This document shows positions 1 through 8,787 of a stretch of 64,000 nt of DNA, piece by piece (position 1 is the first letter of the stretch; every line of letters begins with the position of its first letter). The DNA lies in the NCBI GenBank assembly GCA_039969355.1, contig JBDVOA010000031.1, positions 190,035-254,034 of the forward strand, read 5' to 3'. A model generated the notes under the pieces. The model worked only from the letters and a program-made list of their open reading frames with translations, searched no databases and was not told the DNA's origin. The DNA is from JL08 sp039969355 (GTDB lineage Bacteria > Pseudomonadota > Alphaproteobacteria > Rhodobacterales > Rhodobacteraceae). The position numbers were made by a program, and so were the translations under genes.

Positions 1-702
1 ATCAAAGATGGTCTGGCGCGAGACCCCTCGCAGGACACCCAGCTCAGGCGTTGTAATTGATCCGTTCTTAACTGTGAAAACGTTGAATCCCGGGCCTTCG
101 GTGATGTTGCCGTTGGTGTCTAACAGTATCGCCGTTTCTGCGCCCTGCCCATATGCAGTATAAAGTCCCTTAACCAGATCCAGCCAATGGTAGTTCTTGA
201 CCGTTGGATCCAGAGATGCGGGTGGGATGCGCAAGATATCGGTTACAGCAGCGTGCAATCCGCGTTCAAGTTGCGTGCTTGACGCGACCGACCCAAACGG
301 AATTGCAAATGCGACAAACCGGTTCTCGGCATCGCGTGGGTCCCGGCTGAAATCCGGGGACGTTCCGCGCGTGCAGATGAATTCGACGTAGGCGTTCTGG
401 AGGCCCGACAATGCGACACAGTGGTGCAAAATCTCGGTCACTTGTGCCTTGTTGAAGGGTATGGACATATGAAGCGCTTCCATGCCTTGAAAGAAACGGT
501 CCAGATGGGACGGCAGGCGAAAAAACGCACCTTTCCATACGTGCACGACATCGTAAGTCGCATCCGAATGCAGAAAACCGTAATCCAGAACCGAAATTTT
601 CGCCTCTTGAATCGGCAAATACTGCCCATCCATATAGGCAACACCGGGTGGATAGCTGCGATGATCGATGTGGCGCGCGGATAACTCCGGTAGTTTGCCC
701 AT
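1..702 (-). CDS. Class IV PLP-dependent aminotransferase, partial (C-terminus beyond the window edge)
   Basis: Read from ATG at 702, the open frame gives 234 residues and runs off the left edge. It has the branched-chain/D-amino-acid aminotransferase fold: a YMDGQYLPIQEAKISVLDYG stretch near residues 23-42, the likely PLP Schiff-base lysine K169 in the TVKNYHW motif, and a TEGPGFNVF motif near 201-209 typical of cofactor binding. An AGGAG site lies just upstream of the ATG. It starts 22 bp after the DppF-like ATPase gene and is probably the last visible gene of that operon. The family includes L-branched-chain and D-amino acid transaminases. Which substrate applies cannot be decided here, although the link to peptide uptake and an M24 peptidase suggests amino acid catabolism. 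Confidence 0.85.
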   Translation of the reverse strand, partial: MGKLPELSARHIDHRSYPPGVAYMDGQYLPIQEAKISVLDYGFLHSDATYDVVHVWKGAFFRLPSHLDRFFQGMEALHMSIPFNKAQVTEILHHCVALSGLQNAYVEFICTRGTSPDFSRDPRDAENRFVAFAIPFGSVASSTQLERGLHAAVTDILRIPPASLDPTVKNYHWLDLVKGLYTAYGQGAETAILLDTNGNITEGPGFNVFTVKNGSITTPELGVLRGVSRQTIFD

Positions 703-724
703 CAGCCAGTTCTCCTACGACAGG

Positions 725-1693
725 TTAAGCCTCATTCTCATCGATCTGAAAATGGCAGGCCGCCAGATGCCTATCTCCCGAAAGGCTCGGTCTGTCCTTT
801 CTACAAATTTCCTGAACCTTCCAGCAACGCGGTGCGAAGGGGCACCCGGATATAACATCAAGGGGGGACGGCAATTCACCGTCCAGCTTGATACGTTCGG
901 ATTTCTTAGTCGGATCAGCCTGCGGCGTCGCGGACAACAGTGCCTTGGTATAAGGATGTTTTGGCGCGGCAAAAACCGCTTCCTTACTGCCCTTTTCCAC
1001 GGCGCGCCCCAGGTACATGACGATCACATCGTCCGCTACGTGTTTCACTACGCTCAGATCGTGGCTGATGAACAGATAGGCAAGTCCCAATCGCTCTTGC
1101 AAATCGACCAGTAGATTCAGGATTGCGCTTTGAATTGAGAGGTCTAGCGCTGATACAGGTTCATCCAGCACAAGGACCTTTGGGTCCAGCATCAAGGCAC
1201 GAGCAACTGCGATCCGCTGACGTTGCCCCCCCGAGAACATATGCGGGTAGCGATCAAAATGCTCGGGTCTGAGCCCGACCAACGCCAGCATTTCGCGCGC
1301 CTTTTCTTCTCGTTTTTTGGCCGACAATTCGGGTCGGTTGATCACCAGTGGCTCTTCCAGAATGGTGCTAATCCGCTGCCGCGGATTGAGCGATCCATAG
1401 GGGTCCTGAAAGACAATCTGAACCGAGGAACGCAGATTGGCCCAGTCTGAACGTGTGATGGTCTTACCGTCCAACAACAAGGATCCGTCGGTTGGCTCTT
1501 CGATCATGGTGATCATCCGTGCCAACGTGGACTTACCGCAACCGGATTCGCCGACGACGGCCAGTGTTTTTCCCGCGAATAGTTCAAAATCAAGTCCCGC
1601 GACCGCGCGCAGCACCTGAGGTTTGGAAAATACCGATCCGCCGACATCATAGTGGCGGGTCAATTTGACGGCGGACATGACCGGCGCATTCAT
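725..1693 (-). CDS. Dipeptide/oligopeptide ABC transporter ATP-binding protein (DppF/OppF-like)
   Basis: This 322-residue cytoplasmic ATPase would power peptide import with the DppD-like partner. Walker A GESGCGKST lies at 49-57, the ABC signature FSGGQ at 154-158 and Walker B VLVLDEP at 174-180. The C-terminal extension has the oligopeptide/dipeptide family tail (SGCPFAPRCW with spaced cysteines), which in this family can bind an iron-sulfur cluster. Its ATG overlaps the stop of the upstream ATPase gene by 4 bp, which implies translational coupling. The length is normal for the DppF family. The transported substrate is inferred from family membership only. Confidence 0.92.
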   Translation of the reverse strand: MNAPVMSAVKLTRHYDVGGSVFSKPQVLRAVAGLDFELFAGKTLAVVGESGCGKSTLARMITMIEEPTDGSLLLDGKTITRSDWANLRSSVQIVFQDPYGSLNPRQRISTILEEPLVINRPELSAKKREEKAREMLALVGLRPEHFDRYPHMFSGGQRQRIAVARALMLDPKVLVLDEPVSALDLSIQSAILNLLVDLQERLGLAYLFISHDLSVVKHVADDVIVMYLGRAVEKGSKEAVFAAPKHPYTKALLSATPQADPTKKSERIKLDGELPSPLDVISGCPFAPRCWKVQEICRKDRPSLSGDRHLAACHFQIDENEA

Positions 1694-2667
1694 GATGCAA
1701 CCCTTTCGCCTGTGTTAAGCGGATAGTGACACCGCGCCCGCCCAAGACCTGCATCACTTGGCGTAGGTGGCGTGGATTTACAGCGCGCATCTGCATATTG
1801 GCAGCGCGGTGAAAACAGGCAGCCGACGGGTCGATCAAACTGACCCGGCACAACGCCGGGAATGGTTGGCAGGTGCTTTTCGGTGGCCCGTTCTGGAAGT
1901 GCGTTCAACAAGGCAGCGGTGTAGGGATGATGTGGCTTCTCGAATAGCGGGACAACCTGCTGTTCTTCGATCTTTTGCCCGGCGTATTGCACGCTGACCC
2001 GTTCAGCCGTTTCGGCCACAACGCCCATGTCATGGGTAATCAGAACCAACCCCATCCCGGTTTCGTCGCGCAGTCCAGTCAGAAGATCCAGAATTTGCGC
2101 CTGAATGGTGACGTCCAGCGCGGTTGTGGGTTCATCTGCAATCAGGAGCTTTGGCTTACAGGCGATGGCCATGGCAATCATCACCCGTTGGTTCATTCCA
2201 CCCGAAAGCTGATGAGGGAAAGCCGACAAGCGTTTTTCCGGTGCCGGAATGCCAACTTGCTCAAACAGTTCAATCGCCCGCTCATGCCGTGCACGCCGGT
2301 CCATACCCAAGTGAAAACGCAAAGCTTCCTTGATCTGCCAACCCACCTGAAAACACGGATTTAGCGACGACATCGGTTCCTGAAATATCATCGCCAGATC
2401 CTTGCCCACGATGCGCCGCCGGTCGCGCGCATTTAGCCGGGTCAGATCGTGACCATCAAACTGCATCTCATCTGCTGAGACATGGGCCGTCCACGGCAAA
2501 AGCCCCATCATGGCCAGCATCGACACGGATTTTCCCGAACCGCTTTCGCCGACGATGGCAAGCAGTTCGCCCTTATCAACGTCCAGATCGACCGCGTCTA
2601 CCGCGCGGAACTGACCTGAGGCTGTCGAAAAATCAACACTCAGATTGCGGATGCGCAAAAGGGTCAT
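1690..2667 (-). CDS. Dipeptide/oligopeptide ABC transporter ATP-binding protein (DppD/OppD-like)
   Basis: This 325-residue ATPase is the other half of the heterodimeric nucleotide-binding unit. Walker A GESGSGKS is at 40-47, signature LSGGM at 154-158 and Walker B LLIADEP at 174-180. The C-terminus carries the oligo_HPY-type tail with GCLFSPRCQYAD and further cysteines. Note LSGGM in place of the usual LSGGQ, a variation common in DppD proteins. It lies 3 bp downstream of the DppC-like permease gene and overlaps the next gene by 4 bp, so the four core transport genes are a tight translational unit. Confidence 0.92.
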   Translation of the reverse strand: MTLLRIRNLSVDFSTASGQFRAVDAVDLDVDKGELLAIVGESGSGKSVSMLAMMGLLPWTAHVSADEMQFDGHDLTRLNARDRRRIVGKDLAMIFQEPMSSLNPCFQVGWQIKEALRFHLGMDRRARHERAIELFEQVGIPAPEKRLSAFPHQLSGGMNQRVMIAMAIACKPKLLIADEPTTALDVTIQAQILDLLTGLRDETGMGLVLITHDMGVVAETAERVSVQYAGQKIEEQQVVPLFEKPHHPYTAALLNALPERATEKHLPTIPGVVPGQFDRPVGCLFSPRCQYADARCKSTPPTPSDAGLGRARCHYPLNTGERVAS

Positions 2668-2670
2668 CGA

Positions 2671-3576
2671 TCAGCTCCGTTTCAGTTTCGGGTCAAGGGC
2701 GTCGCGCAGCCCATCGCCCGTCAGATTGATCGCCAGCACGGTTATCAAAATGGCCAGTCCCGGGAATGTTACTACCCACCAGGCGCGCAGGATAAATTCA
2801 CGTGCCTCGGCCAGCATGGTACCCCACTCCGGCGTTGGGGGCTGCGCACCCATTCCAAGAAATCCAAGGGCTGCGGCATCAAGGATGGCTGTCGAAAAGG
2901 ATAGCGCGGCCTGCACGATGATTGGCGCCAGACAATTGGGCAGCACCGTCACGAACATCAGTCGAATTTGTTTTGCGCCGACCACGCGGGCAGAGGTGAC
3001 GTAGTCCTTTTGCCGTTCAGCCAGAACGCTGGCGCGGGTCAGGCGCACGTAATGAGGTTGCAGGACTATCGCGATGGCGATCATAGCGTTTGTCAGCGAT
3101 GGTCCAAGGATTGCTACAAGCACCAGCGCCAGAAGCAGCGAAGGAAACGCAAGAATGATATCCATAATCCGCATGATGATGGAATCCAGCCATTTCGGCG
3201 CAAATCCCGAAATCAAACCGACTATGATACCACCGCTGGCCGCAATGGTGACAACTACAATGCCCACAAAGAACGAATACCTCGCGCCCTCTATCAGACG
3301 GGACAACAGGTCGCGCCCCAAAGGGTCTGTGCCAAGGGGAAAGGTCCAGTTGCCACCCTCTTGCCAGAAGGGTGGTTGTAATGTGTGTTCGCGGAATTGC
3401 TCTGTCGGGTCATAGGGCGACAACAGCGGCGCAAACGCGGCACAAAAGGCAAATGCGGCAAAGATATAAAGTCCGATCACCGCCCCGCGGTTTTCGCGAA
3501 AGTAGAACCAGAATTCGCGCAGACGGCTCGGTCGCTCTGCAGAATCTGTACCTTGTGTGGAAACAAAATCTGTCAT
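2671..3576 (-). CDS. Dipeptide/oligopeptide ABC transporter permease (DppC-like)
   Basis: A 301-residue inner-membrane permease. The hydrophilic N-terminus of about 30 residues, one membrane span (GLYIFAAFAFCAAFAPLL) and a cluster of further spans match the DppC/OppC family. The EAA-type loop for ATPase contact is around ASARVVGAKQIRLMFVTVLP in the middle third. The gene begins directly after the DppB-like stop and sits 3 bp from the DppD-like gene. Length and topology are normal for the family. Confidence 0.92.
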   Translation of the reverse strand: MTDFVSTQGTDSAERPSRLREFWFYFRENRGAVIGLYIFAAFAFCAAFAPLLSPYDPTEQFREHTLQPPFWQEGGNWTFPLGTDPLGRDLLSRLIEGARYSFFVGIVVVTIAASGGIIVGLISGFAPKWLDSIIMRIMDIILAFPSLLLALVLVAILGPSLTNAMIAIAIVLQPHYVRLTRASVLAERQKDYVTSARVVGAKQIRLMFVTVLPNCLAPIIVQAALSFSTAILDAAALGFLGMGAQPPTPEWGTMLAEAREFILRAWWVVTFPGLAILITVLAINLTGDGLRDALDPKLKRS

Positions 3577-4584
3577 CTATCGTTTCCTGATTTTGGGATT
3601 GATAATGCCGTAGAGCAGATCGACCGTCAGATTGACCACCATTACCATGACGGCGATCAGCAACAGCCCACCCTGCACCACAGGATAGTCGCGGCGAAAG
3701 ATGCTATCGAGCATCCATTTGCCAACACCGGGCCAGCTAAAGATTGTTTCGGTCAGGATCGCACCGCCCAACAAAGTGCCGACAGACAGACCAATCACAG
3801 TAATCACCGGAATTAAAGCGTTGCGCAGCGCGTGAATGCCGTTGATGCGCGCGGGCGCCATCCCTTTGGCGCGGGCGGTACGGATATAATCCTCGCCCAG
3901 CACCTCTAGCATGGCTGATCGTGTCTGGCGGGCAATCACGGCTAACGGGATTGTTCCCAGCACAATTGTCGGCAAAACCAGATGCCGTACGGCAGACTTG
4001 AACGCGCCGCTTTGTCCGGAGTTAAGGGAGTCAATCAGCATGAATCCGGTTGTATCTGGGAAATAATACAGCAGGTCGATGCGGCCCGAGACCGGCGTCC
4101 ATTGCAGGTTGCCTGAAAACACGATGATCAAAAGCAGCGCCCACCAAAATATCGGCATGGAGTACCCAACCAGCGCCGACGACATCAAAGCGCGGTCCAG
4201 AAATTTCCCACGATTAACGGCAGCGATAACGCCCGAGGGCAAGCCCAGCAGAACAGCGAAAACCATCGCGCACAGGGCGAGTTCCAGAGTTGCGGGAAAC
4301 AAAGTAAAAAATTCGTCCCAGACAGGACGTTTTGTGACAAACGAATTTCCCAGATCACCTTGCAATACGCCGACAAGATATTCCCAAAACTGCTCGTAGA
4401 CGGGGCGGTCAAAGCCAAACTGCGCCGACAATTCGGCATAACGTTCGTCTGTAAGACCTCGTTCGCCCGCCATGACGATAATCGGATCGCCCGGTAGCAC
4501 CCGTATAAATGCAAATGATATCAGCGTAACGCCAATAAAAGTCGGGACAAACGTCAGCAAGCGTGACGCGGCATATTTCAGCAT
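3577..4584 (-). CDS. Dipeptide/oligopeptide ABC transporter permease (DppB-like)
   Basis: A 335-residue permease with the typical DppB start (LLTFVPTFIGVTLISFAFIR), where the first membrane helix is followed by a periplasmic segment containing RVLPGDPI. The EAA loop RTARAKGMAPARINGIHALR precedes the last spans. It pairs with the DppC-like protein to form the translocation pore. The start overlaps the end of the upstream M24 peptidase gene by 7 bp, which ties the peptidase into the transport operon. Confidence 0.92.
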   Translation of the reverse strand: MLKYAASRLLTFVPTFIGVTLISFAFIRVLPGDPIIVMAGERGLTDERYAELSAQFGFDRPVYEQFWEYLVGVLQGDLGNSFVTKRPVWDEFFTLFPATLELALCAMVFAVLLGLPSGVIAAVNRGKFLDRALMSSALVGYSMPIFWWALLLIIVFSGNLQWTPVSGRIDLLYYFPDTTGFMLIDSLNSGQSGAFKSAVRHLVLPTIVLGTIPLAVIARQTRSAMLEVLGEDYIRTARAKGMAPARINGIHALRNALIPVITVIGLSVGTLLGGAILTETIFSWPGVGKWMLDSIFRRDYPVVQGGLLLIAVMVMVVNLTVDLLYGIINPKIRKR

Positions 4585-5687
4585 TTCAGGACCTGCAACT
4601 CAGTCGGGAACGTCGTAAGGGATCGACACCCGTCAGGGGTGACCAGGATGTCATCTTCAATCCGAACACCAAAATTGTCGATCTGGTAAAGGCCTGGCTC
4701 ATTTGTGAAAACCGCTCCGGCCTCTAGGACTTCGTGATTGCCGCGTACGATGTAAGGCGCTTCGTGCACGTCACGCCCCAGACCGTGGCCAGTTTTTGTA
4801 CGGATACGATCCGCAAATGGCGACGCCTCAAGCACCGCTGTCACTGCATCGTCGATCTCGTGCGCTGTGATCCCGGCGCGGGTTATCTCGTGACCGCGAC
4901 GGTTTGCGCGCAATACCGCATCATAAACCGCCTGACCCTCGTCGCTGGCGTGGTCCAGAAACACCGTGCGGGTGATGTCCGCGGCAAAACCATCTTTGCG
5001 GGCGCCAAAATCTAGCAACAGCGCATCACCTGCCTTCACAGCATAATCGTCTCGAGCCGAGGCATGCGGCCTTGCCGAGCCGTCCCCGGCGGCAACAATT
5101 GGATGGAAGGCCTGATCTTCAGCCCCTTCAGCAAACAGTGCCTGAATCAGCGCCTGTTCAATTTCTTTTTCCGTCTGACCCAGCCTGACCGTTGATAATG
5201 TGCGTTCAAGCGCACGCTCTGAAATATCGATTGCGTCCTGCATGGCCGCGATGTCGTCTGGGGTTTTGATAATCCTCAACCCCGAGATCGCCGCTTCCCC
5301 GTCAATAATCCTCAAATCCGGTTGGGCCCGCATCAGGGCGTGATGTACAAAAACCCGCATGATCTGCCCTTCGACGGCCAGCGAGCTGATGCCGAGATGT
5401 TTGGTCAGCGCTACAAAGGCCGCGTCGTATCCAACCTGATCACGCCAGTCAAAAACCGGCCCGTCAAAGCCAACCAGATCCCAGCTTTTGAGCTCCAGAT
5501 TTGGCACCAGTGCCGCCGCCGAACCACGTGCTGGGATCACAAGCATAAAGGGTCGTTCGTGACTCATGAAGGAGTGGTTCAGAAGTCGGGTAAAATTTGG
5601 CCCCGGCACTAGGGCAACCGCATCAACACCCAGATCAGCAGCAACGCCTGCGTAATCGGATAGCCTGTTGGCCAACGGATTATTCAT
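4578..5687 (-). CDS. M24 family metallopeptidase (Xaa-Pro aminopeptidase/dipeptidase type)
   Basis: A 369-residue cytoplasmic enzyme with an N-terminal creatinase-like domain (about 1-135) and a C-terminal pita-bread catalytic domain. All five metal ligands expected for M24 peptidases are visible: D226 (LLDFGA), D237 (ADITRT), H301 (GHGLG), E330 (FTNEPGLY) and E344 (VRIEDD). It probably cleaves imported peptides, with proline-containing dipeptides the usual substrate of the family. It lies between the binding-protein gene and the permeases. A hairpin separates it from the former and a 7-bp overlap joins it to the latter. A creatinase-like or other amidohydrolase role cannot be excluded. Confidence 0.88.
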   Translation of the reverse strand: MNNPLANRLSDYAGVAADLGVDAVALVPGPNFTRLLNHSFMSHERPFMLVIPARGSAAALVPNLELKSWDLVGFDGPVFDWRDQVGYDAAFVALTKHLGISSLAVEGQIMRVFVHHALMRAQPDLRIIDGEAAISGLRIIKTPDDIAAMQDAIDISERALERTLSTVRLGQTEKEIEQALIQALFAEGAEDQAFHPIVAAGDGSARPHASARDDYAVKAGDALLLDFGARKDGFAADITRTVFLDHASDEGQAVYDAVLRANRRGHEITRAGITAHEIDDAVTAVLEASPFADRIRTKTGHGLGRDVHEAPYIVRGNHEVLEAGAVFTNEPGLYQIDNFGVRIEDDILVTPDGCRSLTTFPTELQVLKC

Positions 5688-5710
5688 GTCGGAATTCTTT
5701 CAGGGCAATA

Positions 5711-5745
5711 AAAATGGCGAGGGGGCGCCCAAAACGCCCCCTGCT
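5711..5745 (-). terminator. Intra-operon hairpin with U-rich tail after the binding-protein gene
   Basis: The 7-bp inverted repeat GGGGGCG (5721-5727) and CGCCCCC (5735-5741) has a 7-nt loop. In minus-strand reading it is followed by CTCGCCATTTTTATTG, giving a U-rich tail. It lies 14 bp past the solute-binding protein stop and before the M24 peptidase start. Such structures commonly stabilise or attenuate transcripts so that the binding protein is made in excess over the membrane components. Confidence 0.7.
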
Positions 5746-5754
5746 CGTTCCGAA

Positions 5755-7347
5755 CTAGTTGGCCAGACCAACCTGATCAAAGATATGACCACCCAGCGGG
5801 TGAACCACATAACCTTCAACCTCAGGACGCATGGTCATATAAACGACCGAGTGTGCAATGGTTGCCCACGGCGCCTGCTCTTTGAAGATAACTTGCGCCT
5901 CTTCATACAACGGCTGGCGCTCGGCCTGCGTTGGCAGAACTTTGGCCTGCTGGATCAAATCCTCGAAAGGCTGGTGGCACCATTGGGCCCGGTTCGAGTT
6001 TTCGCGGCCGTCACATCCCAAAAGTACCGCCAGAAAGTTATCAGGATCGCCGTTGTCACCGGTCCAACCCAGCAGGATCGCCCCATCGCGGTCCAGTTCG
6101 CGCGAGCGGGACAAGTATTCACCCCATTCATACGAAATGATTTCGACGGACACACCGATCTTTGCAAAATCTTCCTGCATCAGCTCGGCCATACGGCGAG
6201 CATTCGGGTTATAGGGACGCTGCACAGGCATTGCCCAGATCTTCATGTTGAGATCCGTAACGCCTTCTGCCGCCAGCATTTCCTTGGCTTTGGCCGGATC
6301 ATAGCTGTCATCAACGATTGACTCGTTGTAGGACCACATGGTTGGTGGGATCGGGTTCTTGGCGATCTCACCTGAACCCTGGAAAACAACGTCGATGATC
6401 GCTTGTTTGTCGATGGCCATATTCAAGGCACGACGAACATTTGCGTTGTCATAAGGTGCGATAGTCGTGTTGTAGGCAAGGTAACCGACGTTCAGACCTT
6501 CCTGCTCCATCACAACGATGTCTTCTGCCGATTTCATCGCTTCGATATCAGCCGGGTTTGGATACGCCATCACGTGGCATTCGCCTGCCTGCACCTTCTG
6601 GTAACGCACACTTGCATCCGGTGTAATCGCAAAGATCAATGCTTCGGCCTTGGCCTTGTCACCCCAGTAGTCTTCATTACGAAGATAGCGGATCACTGCG
6701 TCTTTTTGATAGGCCTGAAACGTAAATGGACCAGTACCAATTGGAGCCTGGTTCACCATCTCCGGCGTCCCTGCTTCCATCATGGCATCGCCATATTCGG
6801 CAGACACAATCGAGGCAAAGTCCATTGCCATGTTGGCGATAAATGGAGCTTCTGGACGAGTTAGATTGAAGACGACTGTATAATCGTCAACTTTTTCGAT
6901 GCTGCCGACGAGGTCAGGCATCGACATGCCGCCATAGTATTCCCAGGTTCCACCAGAGACTGTGAAATAAGGGTGATCTTCGACGCCCTGTCGGTTGAAG
7001 CTAAAGATCACATCATCAGCATTGAAATCACGGCTTGGTGTGAAGTTTTCGTTCGAATGGAATTTGACGCCCTTGCGCAGCTTGAACGTCACCTTCATGC
7101 CGTCATCGGAGACTTCCCAGCTTTCGGCCAGTCCCGGGATCACCTCGGTCGTGCCGACTTTGAACTGTGTCAGTCGGTTATAAAGCGGATGGCTTGAAGC
7201 GTCGAAGGTGGTTCCAGCAGTATACAGTGCCGGGTCAAAACCCTCTGGCGATCCTTCTGAGCAATAAACCAGCGCCTGCGCCGAAGCCGAAGTTGCACAC
7301 AGTGCAAACGCCGCAGCCAGACCGGCAAGTTTTCGTTTAGCTGTCAT
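5755..7347 (-). CDS. Dipeptide/oligopeptide ABC transporter substrate-binding protein (DppA-like)
   Basis: A 530-residue periplasmic binding protein of family SBP_bac_5. A signal peptide is clear (KRK, then a hydrophobic run ending CATSASAQA near residue 24). The mature protein begins with the family theme ALVYCSEGSPEGFDPAL. An AGGGAGAT ribosome site precedes the ATG. It is the first gene of the seven-gene minus-strand operon, and the promoter is expected in 7348-7558. Two cysteine pairs (mature N-terminus, and the GCDGRE...QWC region) match disulfides seen in DppA-type proteins. Ligand identity (dipeptides, heme or other) is not determinable from sequence alone. Confidence 0.92.
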   Translation of the reverse strand: MTAKRKLAGLAAAFALCATSASAQALVYCSEGSPEGFDPALYTAGTTFDASSHPLYNRLTQFKVGTTEVIPGLAESWEVSDDGMKVTFKLRKGVKFHSNENFTPSRDFNADDVIFSFNRQGVEDHPYFTVSGGTWEYYGGMSMPDLVGSIEKVDDYTVVFNLTRPEAPFIANMAMDFASIVSAEYGDAMMEAGTPEMVNQAPIGTGPFTFQAYQKDAVIRYLRNEDYWGDKAKAEALIFAITPDASVRYQKVQAGECHVMAYPNPADIEAMKSAEDIVVMEQEGLNVGYLAYNTTIAPYDNANVRRALNMAIDKQAIIDVVFQGSGEIAKNPIPPTMWSYNESIVDDSYDPAKAKEMLAAEGVTDLNMKIWAMPVQRPYNPNARRMAELMQEDFAKIGVSVEIISYEWGEYLSRSRELDRDGAILLGWTGDNGDPDNFLAVLLGCDGRENSNRAQWCHQPFEDLIQQAKVLPTQAERQPLYEEAQVIFKEQAPWATIAHSVVYMTMRPEVEGYVVHPLGGHIFDQVGLAN

Positions 7348-7558
7348 GGATATCTCCCTAGTTTCAGACGAGTTTGTTTCGCCTTTAATGCAGGGAGTTA
7401 AGCAGGCTTACCCGCGAATGGCCAGCGCCTGTCTGTTTCTGCACGTAAAGCAGAACCCAAATCGATGACCAAAAATTAGCTACATGAATAACCAGAGTCT
7501 CGGAACCATAGGAGGGCGCAATATTGTTGCGTGTAGGGGCTTTGTTCATAAAGAATAT

Positions 7559-7598
7559 AATTGGCTCTTGGCAAAAAAAGGCAATGAGTCAGCCAATT
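7559..7598 (-). terminator. Possible terminator hairpin downstream of the GST gene
   Basis: The 8-bp perfect inverted repeat AATTGGCT (7559-7566) and AGCCAATT (7591-7598) encloses a loop that can pair further. It follows the GST gene on the minus strand, and downstream reading shows ATATTCTTT. The surrounding 7348-7629 has no gene and should also contain the promoter of the peptide-uptake operon. I did not identify convincing -35/-10 boxes there. Confidence 0.4.
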
Positions 7599-7629
7599 CG
7601 CAGGGTTATTTCAAATCAAAAAATTACCG

Positions 7630-8256
7630 CTATAGCCGTGTCGGGAATTGAATCGACGATTCGCCCGGTTTCCATTTCGAATACTTCAACATGATGGCCT
7701 CGAACCTTGCGGACCCAAGAAAATTATCCAGCCAGGCTTGCAGGTTTGACCAAGACTGTGCGTCGAACCAGTTCTTGTCTATGAAGGCGAACTGCCGGAC
7801 AAAGGGAAGGATTGCAAAATCGGCAATGCTTGGCCTGTCGAACATCCACGCATGTATCTGCGTGTCCAAGTCGCGCAGAAACGCCGCCGCGAACTCTCGT
7901 TGCGCCACCGCGTTGCTGTCAGGATAGCGAGTTTGATATTTTGTCCGGTCCAGCGCCTCTTTGAATGGCCCGTCCGCGCGGGTGATCCAATCCCAGCCTT
8001 CCGGTGGCATGTCCAGCCACCCATCCGGGTCGTTTTGGCTCAGGCTCCACTTCATGATGTCGAGACTCTCGTCAATCGTCCCATCGGCATGCACAAGACA
8101 GGGCACCGTTGCACTGTCCGAAGCCTCAAGAAACGCAACAGGTTTATCGCGCAAAACAATCTCGCGCAGATCAACCCCTACGCCGGAAGAAAGCAACGCC
8201 AGCCGGGCCCGCATGGCATAGGGGCATCGGCGAAAAGAATAGAATACGGGTGTCAT
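7630..8256 (-). CDS. Glutathione S-transferase family protein
   Basis: Using the ATG at 8256, the protein is 208 residues, a normal GST length. The N-terminal thioredoxin-fold domain begins TPVFYSFRRCPYAMRARLAL, with a CPYA motif at residues 11-14 where many glutaredoxin-like or omega/beta-type GSTs place the catalytic Cys. The SDSATVPCLVHADGTIDESL segment holds the conserved cis-Pro and the Glu-Ser that contacts glutathione. The C-terminal helical domain follows. An upstream TTG at 8277 extends the frame by seven residues but is a weaker start. The gene stands alone and its substrate is unknown. Confidence 0.85.
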   Translation of the reverse strand: MTPVFYSFRRCPYAMRARLALLSSGVGVDLREIVLRDKPVAFLEASDSATVPCLVHADGTIDESLDIMKWSLSQNDPDGWLDMPPEGWDWITRADGPFKEALDRTKYQTRYPDSNAVAQREFAAAFLRDLDTQIHAWMFDRPSIADFAILPFVRQFAFIDKNWFDAQSWSNLQAWLDNFLGSARFEAIMLKYSKWKPGESSIQFPTRL

Positions 8257-8787
8257 TCGGCAGGCCAGTCTGAACAAGATCGAAAAGCCCTATCAGCCCT
8301 ATGACATCCAGACAACCAGCGCGCATCATGGCGTGGGAGCACGAAGGATTCACTATTTTTGTCGCGAGAAATGGCTGGCAAAATGGTACGCCCCGGATCT
8401 ACGTAACTATTCTCTGCGACCCTTGGGGCAAAGCGCAGTTCATCTCACATTTACCTGTGCGATTTTTAACAAGTGCCTTACAAAAATGGGGAATGTTAAT
8501 CCGTTTTCACACAGGTATTCTACGTCCACCGGACGCCGATTCTGGACGAACTGAGAAGCAATTAAAATAGGTTGGCATAGTGTTTGTCGACTGCCGCCTA
8601 ATTCAGTGCGTTGAGTTGTCAGTTGCCGTGATAAGCGAGGCGCGAGTGCGTCGGTCGAGCCAACTCGCCAATCTTGGGGATGTCCCGCTCCCTATCAGGG
8701 GCACAATATTTGAAAGGGATTGACCACTGAAGATTTTTTGGTGGGCGGTACCTTCGACAGTTTTGAATCATAATCTGGGAGGTTACT
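8257..8787. other. 531-bp intergenic region without a supported gene
   Basis: This lies between the divergent GST and MBL-hydrolase genes. Short frames exist (for example 8301-8570 on the plus strand) but lack family resemblance, a good ribosome site or plausible composition. The MBL gene has its own GGGAGG site at about 8778. Promoters for both genes are expected here. No strong hairpin or repeat was seen. Confidence 0.6.

Noticed and set aside
8301..8570. 89-codon plus-strand ORF in the GST/MBL spacer
   Set aside because: No ribosome site, composition unlike neighbouring genes and no recognisable family.
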